Both the position numbers and the translations under genes were made by a program. The notes below the pieces were generated by a model. That model saw only the letters and a list, made by a program, of their open reading frames with translations. It did not search any database and was not told the DNA's origin. DNA of 42,565 bases from Methanomassiliicoccales archaeon UBA147 (lineage in GTDB: Archaea > Thermoplasmatota > Thermoplasmata > SG8-5): assembly GCA_002496385.1 (NCBI GenBank), contig DAJR01000014.1, positions 15,812 to 58,376 on the forward strand, given 5' to 3'. Shown in pieces: positions 8,756-16,840 of the stretch (position 1 is its first letter; each line of letters begins with the position of its first letter).

Positions 8756-9407
8756 ATTCATTGTCAATGCGACGCTGTCCCTGGACAGGGAGGGGGACGC
8801 AAACCGGCGGTCTCTGGACGATATGATATACATGGTCATGGGGGAGGCCACGCCCGGAAACATCCTGATGATGATATTCGCAGTCACGTTCTTCGGGGCG
8901 GCGCCGCTGGCCATGCTGTTCCTGTTCGGAACCTACAGCGGAGGGATGGGATGGCTCATAGTCCTGGGACTGGTCACCGCAATGGGCGCCGTGGCCGTCT
9001 TCCTCATGAAGCGCGGCCTTGCCAGACAGCCGGAGGAGATATCTGAGCGCATCCCGATGACCCGGTATCCCGGGAAGCTGACAAGCCTCACCGAGACCTT
9101 CGAGAGGGCCGGGGCGGGATACATTTACAGCCAGCAGGTTATCAGAGAGAAGCTCTGCGACATCGCGATTGACAAGATAGCGCTGGCCAGGGACATGGAC
9201 GGCGAAGAGATAATGAGCCTGCTCGAGAAAGGGGATGCTGGCTTCACGGATGACCGTTTCCTTTCGCTGTTCCTGCTGGCGAACCGCCGCGGGGCGAAGA
9301 GCCAGGACGAGATGCTCATGCAGGGCAAGGGCAAGTCCAAGGAGCGAGGCGAGAAGTTCATTCTTGAGATTGACGAGGTAATGTTACATGTGGAGGCAAT
9401 AACATGA
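8736..9407 (+). CDS. Two-helix membrane protein of the MoxR/DUF58 operon
   Basis: About 223 residues, function not recognised. Two hydrophobic segments (starting near ILMMIFAVTFFG and GWLIVLGLVTAMG) are followed by a roughly 120-residue soluble domain rich in Leu, Arg and acidic residues. The position and layout resemble the small membrane proteins (DUF7269-like) that accompany MoxR, DUF58 and DUF4129 genes in other archaea, but I cannot confirm the family. GTG 8736, preceded by GGCGGGG, is chosen as start; ATG 8824 is an alternative that would remove about 29 residues. Its stop overlaps the MoxR start as ATGA, showing translational coupling. Confidence 0.65.
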   Translation: MRSLEPEFIVNATLSLDREGDANRRSLDDMIYMVMGEATPGNILMMIFAVTFFGAAPLAMLFLFGTYSGGMGWLIVLGLVTAMGAVAVFLMKRGLARQPEEISERIPMTRYPGKLTSLTETFERAGAGYIYSQQVIREKLCDIAIDKIALARDMDGEEIMSLLEKGDAGFTDDRFLSLFLLANRRGAKSQDEMLMQGKGKSKERGEKFILEIDEVMLHVEAIT

Positions 9408-10357
9408 AAATAGAAGAGGTGGCAAGGAACTGCAAGGGGATAAGGACCGAGGTGGCCAAGGCCATCGTGGAGAAGGACCACGTGATAGAACAGCTCATGC
9501 TGGCTTTTCTGGCGGGGGGGCACGTCCTCTTCGAGGATTACCCGGGCCTGGCCAAAACCCTGATGGCGAACACGTTCTCAAGGGCCATTGGCTGCGATTT
9601 CAAGCGCGTGCAATTCACTCCGGACCTGTTGCCTGCCGACATCACGGGCACCTTCGTCCTCAACCGCTCCACCAGCCAGTTCGAGCTGAGGAAGGGGCCG
9701 ATATTCACGCATGTACTGCTTGCGGATGAAATTAACAGGGCGCCGCCCAAGACCCAGAGCGCACTCCTCGAAGCCATGCAGGAATTCCAGGTCACGCTGG
9801 AGGGGGAGACGCACAAACTGCCAAGGCCCTTCATGGTTGTGGCCACCCAGAACCCCATCGAGTACGAGGGGACCTATCCGCTTCCCGAAGCGCAGATAGA
9901 CAGGTTCCTAATGCGGCTGAGCATCGGCTACCCGAGCCAGAAAGGCGAGGCCGAGATACTGCGGAGAAGACGCACCAGGAAAACGGATGACGTGGCCATA
10001 TCCTGCGTATCGACGCCGGCCACGATACTCGAGATGCAGGCGGCCACGGAAAACGTGCATCTGGAAGCGGACATAGAATCCTACATTGTCTCGATTGTCC
10101 AGGAAACCAGGAAGCACGGGCAGGTCGAGGTAGGGGCAAGTCCGAGGGGCTCTCTGGCACTCATGAGGCTTGCCCAGGCAAAAGCTGCTGTCGCGGGCCG
10201 GGATTATGTGCTCCCGGACGACGTGAAGGACGTGGCAGTCCCGGCGCTGGCCCACAGGCTGATACTGAAACCGGACCCCTGGATAAAGGGCATCAAGCCT
10301 AAGGTCATCATCGACAAGGTTCTCAGCACCGTCCCGGTGCCGAAGGCAAGGTCCTGA
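9404..10357 (+). CDS. MoxR-family AAA+ ATPase
   Basis: MoxR-type AAA+ chaperone-like ATPase, 317 residues, normal length. Walker A is EDYPGLAKT (44-52), Walker B LLADEI (D108, E109), followed by NRAPPKTQSALLEAM. Sensor I is VVATQNP (145-151) with the family-specific EGTYPLPEAQIDRF. MoxR ATPases are thought to help mature or activate partner complexes, often through VWA or DUF58 proteins, consistent with the DUF58 gene 2 nt downstream. Start ATG overlaps the upstream stop. Nothing suggests loss of activity. Confidence 0.95.
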   Translation: MKIEEVARNCKGIRTEVAKAIVEKDHVIEQLMLAFLAGGHVLFEDYPGLAKTLMANTFSRAIGCDFKRVQFTPDLLPADITGTFVLNRSTSQFELRKGPIFTHVLLADEINRAPPKTQSALLEAMQEFQVTLEGETHKLPRPFMVVATQNPIEYEGTYPLPEAQIDRFLMRLSIGYPSQKGEAEILRRRRTRKTDDVAISCVSTPATILEMQAATENVHLEADIESYIVSIVQETRKHGQVEVGASPRGSLALMRLAQAKAAVAGRDYVLPDDVKDVAVPALAHRLILKPDPWIKGIKPKVIIDKVLSTVPVPKARS

Positions 10358-10359
10358 GG

Positions 10360-11631
10360 ATGAGGTCCTCGAAAGGATTCTGGCTCGCCACGGCGGCTAT
10401 TTCCTGCCTGATAACCGGCCTGTTCCTCGCGAGCGGCACAATCGTGGCGCTTTCGCTGCCCCTGGTCGTGTACCTTGGGGTCATGGGCCTGTTCATGGGC
10501 AGCGACGAAGCCAAGCTTGAGGTCGAGCGGAGGATATCCGACACGAGGATAATGGCCGGCGATGCGCTGGAGGTTGAAATTTTCGTGCGCAACAGAGGTC
10601 GCGCCATAGAGCTGCTGGAGGTGCATGACATCCTCCCGGATTACATTGCCCTGAAGTCCGGGACCAACTGTGCGCTCGTCAGCCTGGATGCCGGTGAAGA
10701 GTGTTCTTTCACTTACACGCTGGTATGTCCCCTGAGAGGCCGCTATGAGCTAGGGGCGCTGAAGCTCGCCGTCATGGACACCGGGAGGTTCCACGCCTCT
10801 GAAAAAGTGTTCGCCGAAAAATCGGAATTCTCTGTGGTCGCCAAGATGGAATCGATGAAGGGAGCCAACATCATACCGAAGAAGACAAGGAACTGGGTGG
10901 GGATGATCAAATCCCGGAGGGTGGGGATAGGCACGGAATTCTACGGCATGAGGGATTATGTTTCCGGGGACGAGATGCGCAAGATAAACTGGAAAGCCTC
11001 CGCAAGGCGCGACGCCCTGATGACCAATGAGTACGAATCGGAATGCTCGGGCGATGCCACGCTGATACTGGACGCGAGGCTTGAGGCGAACGTGGGCAAT
11101 ATCGAGGACTGCGCTGTCGAGCACGGGGTGAGGGCTGCATCGACCATCGCCTCCCAGATCCTGAGGGACAAGAACAGGGTCGGATTGATCGTCCTCAGGG
11201 ACATCATAGACGAGGTGTATCCGGCATTCGGCAAGCGCCAGTTCTACAAGCTGAGCGAGCATCTCCTCAAGGTCAAGCCGCTGGGACTCCTTCCCTTCGA
11301 GAACGTGGGTTGGATGGTGACCAGCTATTTTCCGCTGGAGTCGCAGATTATCGTCATCAGCTCGCTCACCGACAGCAGCATCGTTTCAACCATCGGGGAC
11401 CTCTGCGCCAGAGGTTACGATGTCGTCGTGATTTCGCCGTCGCCCGTGAAACTTGAATCGAAGATGATTGATGATTCCCGGGAGAAAACAATGGCAAGGC
11501 GGGTGCTCGAGATGGAGAGGGACAATCTCATAAACGAGCTGGGGCGGTACGCGAGGATTGTGGACTGGGACGCCGGGGAGCCGCTGGCAAAGGCGCTGAG
11601 GGGGGTGGTCGCGTCGCGGAACAGACGGTGA
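10360..11631 (+). CDS. DUF58 domain protein
   Basis: A 423-residue protein with an N-terminal membrane hairpin (about 6-46), a beta-rich middle region (about 50-165) like the extracytoplasmic segment of other archaeal DUF58 proteins, and the DUF58 signature GMRDYVSGDEMRKINW followed by KASARRDALMTNEYE. The C-terminal part has a VWA-like alternation (TLILDARLEANVG, RVGLIVLRD, SQIIVISSLTD). DUF58 proteins are the standard MoxR partners. The gene begins 2 nt after the moxR stop and overlaps the next gene by GTGA. The role is inferred to be in cell envelope assembly or surface protein maturation; the family has no proven reaction. Confidence 0.9.
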   Translation: MRSSKGFWLATAAISCLITGLFLASGTIVALSLPLVVYLGVMGLFMGSDEAKLEVERRISDTRIMAGDALEVEIFVRNRGRAIELLEVHDILPDYIALKSGTNCALVSLDAGEECSFTYTLVCPLRGRYELGALKLAVMDTGRFHASEKVFAEKSEFSVVAKMESMKGANIIPKKTRNWVGMIKSRRVGIGTEFYGMRDYVSGDEMRKINWKASARRDALMTNEYESECSGDATLILDARLEANVGNIEDCAVEHGVRAASTIASQILRDKNRVGLIVLRDIIDEVYPAFGKRQFYKLSEHLLKVKPLGLLPFENVGWMVTSYFPLESQIIVISSLTDSSIVSTIGDLCARGYDVVVISPSPVKLESKMIDDSREKTMARRVLEMERDNLINELGRYARIVDWDAGEPLAKALRGVVASRNRR

Positions 11632-12221
11632 AGGTCAGGATGCATTACATCCAGGCCATGCCGATGATGATATTGGCCGTGCTTGGCGCTTGGCACATGT
11701 ATTCCTGGCTCACATACTCGGGAATCGGGACCCTCGTTCAGCACATCGGGGTATTGGCGCTCGCGGTCCTGATGGGAACCTTCGCCCTATTCCTCAGGAA
11801 CCCGGAGGGAGAGGCGCTGCGATATGCGGCAGGGATATTGGGTCCGGTGAGGATGCGGCTGGTGGGAGCGTCATGTTTCTTGCTGGGCGCCATCCATTTC
11901 ATCGGCCTGGTCCGCGCTGAACCCTTGTTCCTGCAGATGGGATTTCTCATCCTGATACTGGCTTATTTCGAGACCGCCGGCATGGCCAATGGGTTCTTCA
12001 GGGCTTACTCCGGAGAAATCGCGCCCATCACCGCCTCCACGCTGAAAAGACTGGTGCTGAAGCAGCTGGGGATTCTTGGGCTTGTGTTCGTGCTCTCGGC
12101 TGCACTGCTCTACGTGTCCCTGATGGCTGTGGTTGGGTTCACGGCGACTTGGACGGTCGCGCTCCTGGCGGCCGGCATGATACTGGCGCTGGTGTTTATG
12201 GCGAGGGCCAGGAATCTTTGA
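11628..12221 (+). CDS. Multi-pass membrane protein, last gene of MoxR operon
   Basis: 197 residues, five to six hydrophobic helices, short loops, no motif that I recognise. GTG 11628 overlaps the DUF58 stop (GTGA), so it is translated with the rest of the operon. Archaeal MoxR clusters often end with such a membrane protein (DUF7519-like in haloarchaea), but homology is not demonstrated here. It probably anchors or completes the complex formed by the four upstream products. Confidence 0.65.
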   Translation: MKVRMHYIQAMPMMILAVLGAWHMYSWLTYSGIGTLVQHIGVLALAVLMGTFALFLRNPEGEALRYAAGILGPVRMRLVGASCFLLGAIHFIGLVRAEPLFLQMGFLILILAYFETAGMANGFFRAYSGEIAPITASTLKRLVLKQLGILGLVFVLSAALLYVSLMAVVGFTATWTVALLAAGMILALVFMARARNL

Positions 12222-12374
12222 ATATCCCGTCGGCGGCTGGGACCGGGTTGAGCGCCGATGTCAACACCTCCCCGCCCTCACATGCGGGGCATCCAAAGGA
12301 TGAGCTTAATCGTCACCAACCCGGTTCAGTAAACCGGGTCACGACCCCGGCCTCCAGCCAGTACCCAGCCTCGT

Positions 12375-12396
12375 TCCAAATGCCCGAGGCTTTGGA
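12375..12396. repeat. Small hairpin repeat, copy a
   Basis: TCCAAA-T-GCC-CGA-GGC-TTTGGA, a perfect short hairpin. Copy b at 12678-12700 has the same stem with a CGCA loop. Both are followed by GAT or TAT-rich sequence. Function unknown. Confidence 0.6.
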
Positions 12397-12677
12397 TGTT
12401 GAATAAATCCAGCCGAGGCATGATGGGGTTGACCGGTGCCAGTTTGCAGTCTTTGACAATATGGGTGTTGCGGTGAAATTTATGGTTAGACTATGTCGAT
12501 CACGCTCCTTCCCACCAAATATTTTGGCCTTGAAAGAATAATATGGTTGAATGCAAATCTAATCCTTTTTCGGCAGCGCATTCGACGATGGCATGGTCAA
12601 CAGTCATTATGCTAAATCCATGCCATATGGCTCGCAACATTCTGTAAGCAATCGGTGAATTCGACTCTCAGCAGAAT

Positions 12678-12700
12678 TCCAAATGCCCGCAGGCTTTGGA
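12678..12700. repeat. Small hairpin repeat, copy b
   Basis: TCCAAA-T-GCC-CGCA-GGC-TTTGGA; same stem as 12375-12396, one extra loop base. The identical stems 300 bp apart in non-coding DNA suggest either a duplicated element or a pair of binding sites. Confidence 0.6.
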
Positions 12701-12760
12701 TATCGATAGAAGAATTCGCCATGAATCGACATTTTCCAATTATTAATGATTCACAGCGTT

Positions 12761-12799
12761 CCCGGTAATCGACAATCTGGAAACTATGAGATTACCGGG
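12761..12799 (-). terminator. 10-bp hairpin downstream of PNPase gene
   Basis: CCCGGTAATC and GATTACCGGG form a perfect 10-bp stem with a 19-nt loop, about 45 nt beyond the PNPase stop. A transcript-end or stability hairpin is the simplest reading; there is no clear U tract, so termination is not certain. Confidence 0.4.
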
Positions 12800-12822
12800 C
12801 GGCATGCTGTTTAGATTTTGTG

Positions 12823-12846
12823 GATAGCAGAATTTTTCCTGCTATC
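12823..12846 (-). terminator. 8-bp hairpin touching the PNPase stop codon
   Basis: GATAGCAG / CTGCTATC pair around an AATTTTTC loop. In the mRNA the stem starts inside the TGA stop codon (12845-12847). It could mark the 3' end of the transcript or be a processing site; U-rich sequence follows only weakly. Confidence 0.4.
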
Positions 12847-15271
12847 ATTCTGTTGATTCTTCGGATATATTTTCCGCGTCCGGCTTCTTCTCGGTCTTGC
12901 GCTTCTCCAAATCTTCGAGCCGCTCGTCCTTGCGCTCGCCCGCGTATCCGTCCCTGTTGGGTCCGTCTTCGCGGGGGCGCCTGGGCGGTCTGTCGCGGTC
13001 GCTGCTCCGCCTGTCACTGCTCCGGCGGTCACCGCCTCTGCGGTCGCTGCTCCGGCGGTCCCCGCCCCTGCGGTCGTCGCGGTCCCTTCTGGGCTTGCGC
13101 TCGGGTTCGACATACCCTTCGGGCCTCGGCAGGAGCGCCTTTCTCGATACGTCGACCTTGCCGTTGTCTATCTTGATTACCTTCACGCGGACCTTGTCCC
13201 CGAGGTTGATGCGGTCAGTTACATTCTCCACGCGGCCCCATTCTATCTCGGACACATGCAGCATGCCGTCCTGGCCAGGCGTTAAATTTAGGAATGCGCC
13301 GAACGGCATTATCTTCACCACTTCGGCTTCCTCGAATATCTCGTCTATCTCAACGACCCGGACTATGTCCCGGATCATCTTCTCGGCTATCTTGCCCTTC
13401 TCGACGTCGCTCGTGGTTATCATGACCAGGCCGTCGTCGTTGATGTCTATCTTGAGGTCAAGCTCCTCGGTTATGGCCCGGATTTTCTTGCCTCCGGGGC
13501 CGATGACGTCGCCTATCTTCTGCGGGTCTATCTTGAAGCTGATTATCCTCGGTGCATAGGGGCTGAGCTCCTTCCTGGGCTCCGGGATTGCCGCCACGAG
13601 GCAGTCGATGACCTCGTTAAGCGCCTTCCTCATCTGGGGGAAGACCGCATGTATCATCTCCTTGGTGAGGCCGCTGGTCTTCGTGTCCATCTGGATGGCT
13701 GTGATGCCGTCCCTTGTGCCTGTGAACTTGAAGTCCATGCCTCCCGGCCCGTCCTCCAGGTCCTGGATGTCGGTGATGATGGCCCACTTCTTTCCAAGGG
13801 TCGCGATGCCCATGGCGATGCCGCCGACAGGCTTCTTTATCGGAACCCCGGCGTCCATCAGCGCGAGCGTCGAGCCGCATGTCGAGCCCATCGAGGATGA
13901 GCCGTTGGAGCCCATCGTCTCGGAAACGACCCTTATGGTGTAGGGGAACGATTCCTCATCTGGCAAGACCGGCACTATTGCCTTCTCTGCAAGCGCTCCG
14001 TGGCCTATCTCGCGCCTGCCGGCGCCCCTGAGCATCTTCACTTCACCGACCGAGTAGGGCAGGAAATTGTAGTGATGGAAGTATTTCTTGCTTCCGTCGC
14101 TCTCCATTGTCTCCACCGACTGCTCGTCGAACGGCGCCCCGAGGGTCACCATCGAAAGTATCTGGGTCTCGCCCCTCTCGAAGAGTCCGCTGCCGTGCGT
14201 TCTGGGCAGGAGTCCCACTTCGGCTGAGAGCGGCCTTATCTGGTCCAGGGCGCGGCCGTCCACCCGCTGCTTCTTCTCGAGAATCGCAACTGTCACCTGC
14301 TCCTCGATGAATTCGTAGAAGAAACTGGAAAGCACGGATTTAAGGTGTTTCTCCGCCTCCTCCTCGCTTCCTTTCTCCTTGATGTATTTTGGTTTGAAAT
14401 GGTCTATCAGCTTCTTCTGGAGGCCTTTCAGGATTTCCTTGCGCTCGCCCTTGGACCCCTTGGGTGTGTTGAACAGGTATTTGTCCAGGTGCGGAAGGGC
14501 TGCCTTCTTCATCTCCTCAATCAGGGGCTGGTTCTCGGGTTTCACGCTCGACCTCATCGTGAGCTGGTCGTCGGCTAGCTTCGGCTTCCCTATGTCCTTG
14601 CGTATGTCATCCACAAATTTAGCGAGCGGCCCCATGTATTCCATCGCCGTGTCAAAAGCGGTCCTCATGTTGTCGTCGGTAAGCTCCTGAGCGTCGCATT
14701 CCACCATCGTTATCCGGGCACCGTCGCCCATCACAACCAGCTGAAGTTCTGAATGCTCCATTTCCTCTATCGTGGGGTTGATTATGGGGAAGCCGCCGCT
14801 CATTCCGAGCCTGATGCAGCCAATCGGTCCGTTGAACGGGATTTCCGAGATGTGCACCGCAATGCAGGCTGCGAGCATGGCAACCATGTCTGGGCGGTTC
14901 TCGTGGTCGAGGCTCAGAGGAAGGCATATCACCTGCACCTCGTTCCTCATGTTCTGCGGGAACAGCGGCCTCAGGCCCCTGTCGATGCTCCTGCCGATCA
15001 GTATGGCTTCGTTCGAGGGCTTGCCCTCCCTCTTGGAGAATCTGGGTCCCTTAATCCGCCCTGCGGCGGCGTACCTTTCCTCGTAATCCACCATAAGCGG
15101 GAAGAAATCAATATCTCTCGCTTCCTTGGATATCATGGCGGTTGCCATGACCACTGTGTCCCCCATTCGCACCGTGACTGCGGCCGAGGCCTGTTGCGCC
15201 AGGCGGCCCGTCTCCACGGTTATTTTCTTTCCGTCTATCTCTGTTTCATATTTCTTTACGTTCTTTTCCAT
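12845..15271 (-). CDS. pnp: Polyribonucleotide nucleotidyltransferase (bacterial-type PNPase)
   Basis: Phosphorolytic 3'-5' exoribonuclease, 808 residues, with the full bacterial layout: RNase PH core 1, all-helical linker, RNase PH core 2, KH (GPGGKKI near residue 590), S1 (about 646-711). Core 2 keeps the residues equivalent to E. coli D486, D492 and K494 in EDGPGGMDFK, so it should be active. The C-terminal tail (about 712-808) is unusual: Arg/Asp/Ser/Gly-rich with repeated DRRGGDRRSS units, probably an RNA-binding disordered tail. Archaea normally use the Rrp41/Rrp42/Rrp4 or Csl4 exosome instead, so this gene was probably acquired from bacteria. Start ATG has a strong AAGGTGAT ribosome site 7 nt upstream. 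It follows the aminotransferase gene by 69 nt on the same strand. Confidence 0.95.
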   Translation of the reverse strand: MEKNVKKYETEIDGKKITVETGRLAQQASAAVTVRMGDTVVMATAMISKEARDIDFFPLMVDYEERYAAAGRIKGPRFSKREGKPSNEAILIGRSIDRGLRPLFPQNMRNEVQVICLPLSLDHENRPDMVAMLAACIAVHISEIPFNGPIGCIRLGMSGGFPIINPTIEEMEHSELQLVVMGDGARITMVECDAQELTDDNMRTAFDTAMEYMGPLAKFVDDIRKDIGKPKLADDQLTMRSSVKPENQPLIEEMKKAALPHLDKYLFNTPKGSKGERKEILKGLQKKLIDHFKPKYIKEKGSEEEAEKHLKSVLSSFFYEFIEEQVTVAILEKKQRVDGRALDQIRPLSAEVGLLPRTHGSGLFERGETQILSMVTLGAPFDEQSVETMESDGSKKYFHHYNFLPYSVGEVKMLRGAGRREIGHGALAEKAIVPVLPDEESFPYTIRVVSETMGSNGSSSMGSTCGSTLALMDAGVPIKKPVGGIAMGIATLGKKWAIITDIQDLEDGPGGMDFKFTGTRDGITAIQMDTKTSGLTKEMIHAVFPQMRKALNEVIDCLVAAIPEPRKELSPYAPRIISFKIDPQKIGDVIGPGGKKIRAITEELDLKIDINDDGLVMITTSDVEKGKIAEKMIRDIVRVVEIDEIFEEAEVVKIMPFGAFLNLTPGQDGMLHVSEIEWGRVENVTDRINLGDKVRVKVIKIDNGKVDVSRKALLPRPEGYVEPERKPRRDRDDRRGGDRRSSDRRGGDRRSSDRRSSDRDRPPRRPREDGPNRDGYAGERKDERLEDLEKRKTEKKPDAENISEESTE

Positions 15272-15340
15272 GTTATCACCTTGATATTATATTGTATTAT
15301 TTAATGTCCTTACACGCCCCCGCAGAACATCCCGGGGCGT

Positions 15341-16492
15341 TCAGGTCTTTCTCCTGGGTATCGTCCCAGCCACCTTCTCGAGAATGTCCATTCCCTTCTC
15401 TATCATCTCCAGGGAGTTGGCATAGGAGAATCTAAGATGGCCTTCGCCGCCTTTCCCGAATGCCGAGCCGGGCGCGCATATCACGCCACCTTTCACCAGT
15501 TCCATGGCGAAATCCTCGCTCGATATGTCGTGGTCATAGGTCGGGAACACATAGAATGCGCCCTTCGGCTTCAGGCAGTTGAAGCCGGGGATGTCATTCA
15601 GTCTCTTCACTATCACGTCGCGCCTCTTCCGGAGTATGTCCACCCTTTCCTGGATTTTATTCGTGGGTGCGCTCATGACGTCGAATATCGCTTTCTGCAG
15701 GGGGGTCGGCGGGCACGCGATGTTGTAGTACTGTATCTTGGCCAGCTGGTTGACCATGTACTTGGACGCTGCCAGGTAGCCCAATCTCCATCCGGTCAGG
15801 GCGAAGGTCTTCGAGAACGAATTGATGTACACGACATTGTCATAGTCGGGGTTCAGCAGGGAATGGTGCTGGCCTTCGAATATTATCTCGTCGTAGACCT
15901 CGTCCGATATTATCACCAATTCGTTGTCCATCGCGATGTCCCGAATTGCCTTGATCGTTTCAGGTTCCAGAATTCCAGATGTGGGGTTGTTGGGGGAATT
16001 CAGTATTATCGCTTTTGTCCTGGGTGTGACAAGTTCCTCTATCTCGTCCGCGTTGGGCTGGAACCCGTTCTCGAATCTCAGAGAATATCTCAGAGGGGTG
16101 GCGCCGCACATTATCACGTGAGGCTGGTATATCACGAAGCCCGGGTCCGGGCAAAGCACCTCGTCGCCGTGGTCGAACAGCGTCATTGCGGATACCAGCA
16201 GTCCCTGGGTTCCGCCTGCCGTCACTATGATATTGTCCATTTCCACATCCGGCCGGTATCGCGAGAGCCTCTCAGCAAGTATCTTCCTCAGCTCGGGCAG
16301 GCCTTTGGTTGGGCCATAATGGTTGTAGCCTTCCAGCACCGCTTTCGTGAGGGAACTCATGGCGAGCTCGGACGGCTGGAAGTCAAGCTCACCCAGCCCG
16401 AGATTCACCGAATCCGGACCTGCCATCTCGAACATCTTGCGGATGCCCGATATCTGAAGCCGCTTAGCCCTTGAGGAAAACCAGTCTCTCAT
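15341..16492 (-). CDS. Class I/II PLP-dependent aminotransferase (AspC-like)
   Basis: Fold-type I aminotransferase, about 383 residues from ATG 16492. It shows the family series: GLGELDF near the N terminus, YGPTKGLPELR, NSPNNPTSG, the aspartate in SDEVYDEI that contacts the PLP ring nitrogen, the Schiff-base lysine in NSFSKTFALTGWRLG (K228), and the C-terminal RFSYANS arginine that binds the substrate carboxylate. Aspartate or a similar amino acid is the likely donor, but substrate cannot be fixed from sequence. A longer frame reaches 16597, but a TATA box at about 16540 and homologue-like N terminus MRDWFSSRAKRL support 16492. It may be co-transcribed with pnp downstream. Confidence 0.9.
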   Translation of the reverse strand: MRDWFSSRAKRLQISGIRKMFEMAGPDSVNLGLGELDFQPSELAMSSLTKAVLEGYNHYGPTKGLPELRKILAERLSRYRPDVEMDNIIVTAGGTQGLLVSAMTLFDHGDEVLCPDPGFVIYQPHVIMCGATPLRYSLRFENGFQPNADEIEELVTPRTKAIILNSPNNPTSGILEPETIKAIRDIAMDNELVIISDEVYDEIIFEGQHHSLLNPDYDNVVYINSFSKTFALTGWRLGYLAASKYMVNQLAKIQYYNIACPPTPLQKAIFDVMSAPTNKIQERVDILRKRRDVIVKRLNDIPGFNCLKPKGAFYVFPTYDHDISSEDFAMELVKGGVICAPGSAFGKGGEGHLRFSYANSLEMIEKGMDILEKVAGTIPRRKT

Positions 16493-16533
16493 TGATGCGG
16501 GGAAATGCCCATTCGATATTAAGGCTTCGGTTG

Positions 16534-16546
16534 TATAACTATATAG
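16534..16546 (-). promoter_or_regulatory. TATA box of the aminotransferase gene
   Basis: On the minus strand CTATATAGTTATA lies about 45 nt upstream of ATG 16492, giving a transcript start near 16515 and a leader of some 20 nt. It excludes the extended start at 16597. Confidence 0.55.
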
Positions 16547-16630
16547 TGTTATTGCAGAATATGCGCAGAAATGAACCCATGCCAGGACGGGAATCACCTC
16601 AAACGGCTGGCAGTTGGCTATGACTCAAAC

Positions 16631-16640
16631 CTTTTTATAC
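16631..16640 (+). promoter_or_regulatory. TATA box of the tRNA-Tyr gene
   Basis: CTTTTTATAC, about 65 nt upstream of the mature tRNA 5' end; transcription would start near 16665, leaving a leader of about 40 nt for RNase P to remove. Confidence 0.5.
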
Positions 16641-16702
16641 GAATTGTGATTTATGAGCGCTGTCCCCCGATGCGCAGGCAAAGGGTGGGCACAGACGCAA
16701 CT

Positions 16703-16810
16703 CCCGACTTAGCGTAGCCTGGCTAACGCGGCTGACTGTAGTAGGTATACCGGTTACGGCCGGAATCAGCCGATATCAGCAGAGCCCCGGTTCAAATCCT
16801 GGAGTCGGGA
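16703..16810 (+). tRNA. tRNA-Tyr (GTA anticodon) with 33-nt intron
   Basis: Acceptor CCCGACT pairs with AGTCGGG (16803-16809), discriminator A16810; C1-G72 is typical of archaeal tRNA-Tyr. T8 A9, D stem GCGT/ACGC with a GG-containing loop, anticodon stem GCTGA/TCAGC, mature loop CTGTAGA with anticodon GTA (16738-16740). The intron lies at the canonical 37/38 site, 16742-16774, with a CCGG/CCGG hairpin inside. The T loop TTCAAAT is standard. Two oddities: the T stem CCCGG/CCTGG has a C-T mismatch at 51-63, and intron TCAGCC (16766-16771) can pair perfectly with exon GGCTGA, competing with the anticodon stem. I could not draw a perfect 4-bp-core bulge-helix-bulge, so the splice substrate may be relaxed. 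No CCA is encoded. Confidence 0.9.
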
Positions 16811-16840
16811 CTTATTTTTTTCCAGCGGGAAAAAAATAAG
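16811..16840. terminator. Symmetrical T-tract terminator hairpin after tRNA-Tyr
   Basis: CTTA-T7-CC pairs with GG-A7-TAAG around an AGCG loop: a 13-bp stem starting at the base after the tRNA. It places a run of seven Ts on each strand and so could end transcription from either side. Confidence 0.65.

Larger units (their letters stand above)
12222..12844. other. 623-nt gene-free region with several hairpins
   Basis: No credible gene. The left part holds consecutive inverted repeats: CCCCGC/GCGGGG (12270-12289), CATCC/GGATG (12290-12302) and ACCCGGTT/AACCGGGT (12319-12339). Read on the minus strand, 12255-12300 gives GGGCGGGGAGGTGTTGAC after a hairpin, which resembles the right end of IS200/IS605-type elements, but no transposase or TnpB remnant is present. 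Two near-identical hairpins TCCAAATGCC...GGCTTTGGA occur at 12375-12396 and 12678-12700. The part nearest the PNPase gene contains two further perfect stems, listed separately. The middle (12440-12670) shows nothing I can name. Confidence 0.6.
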
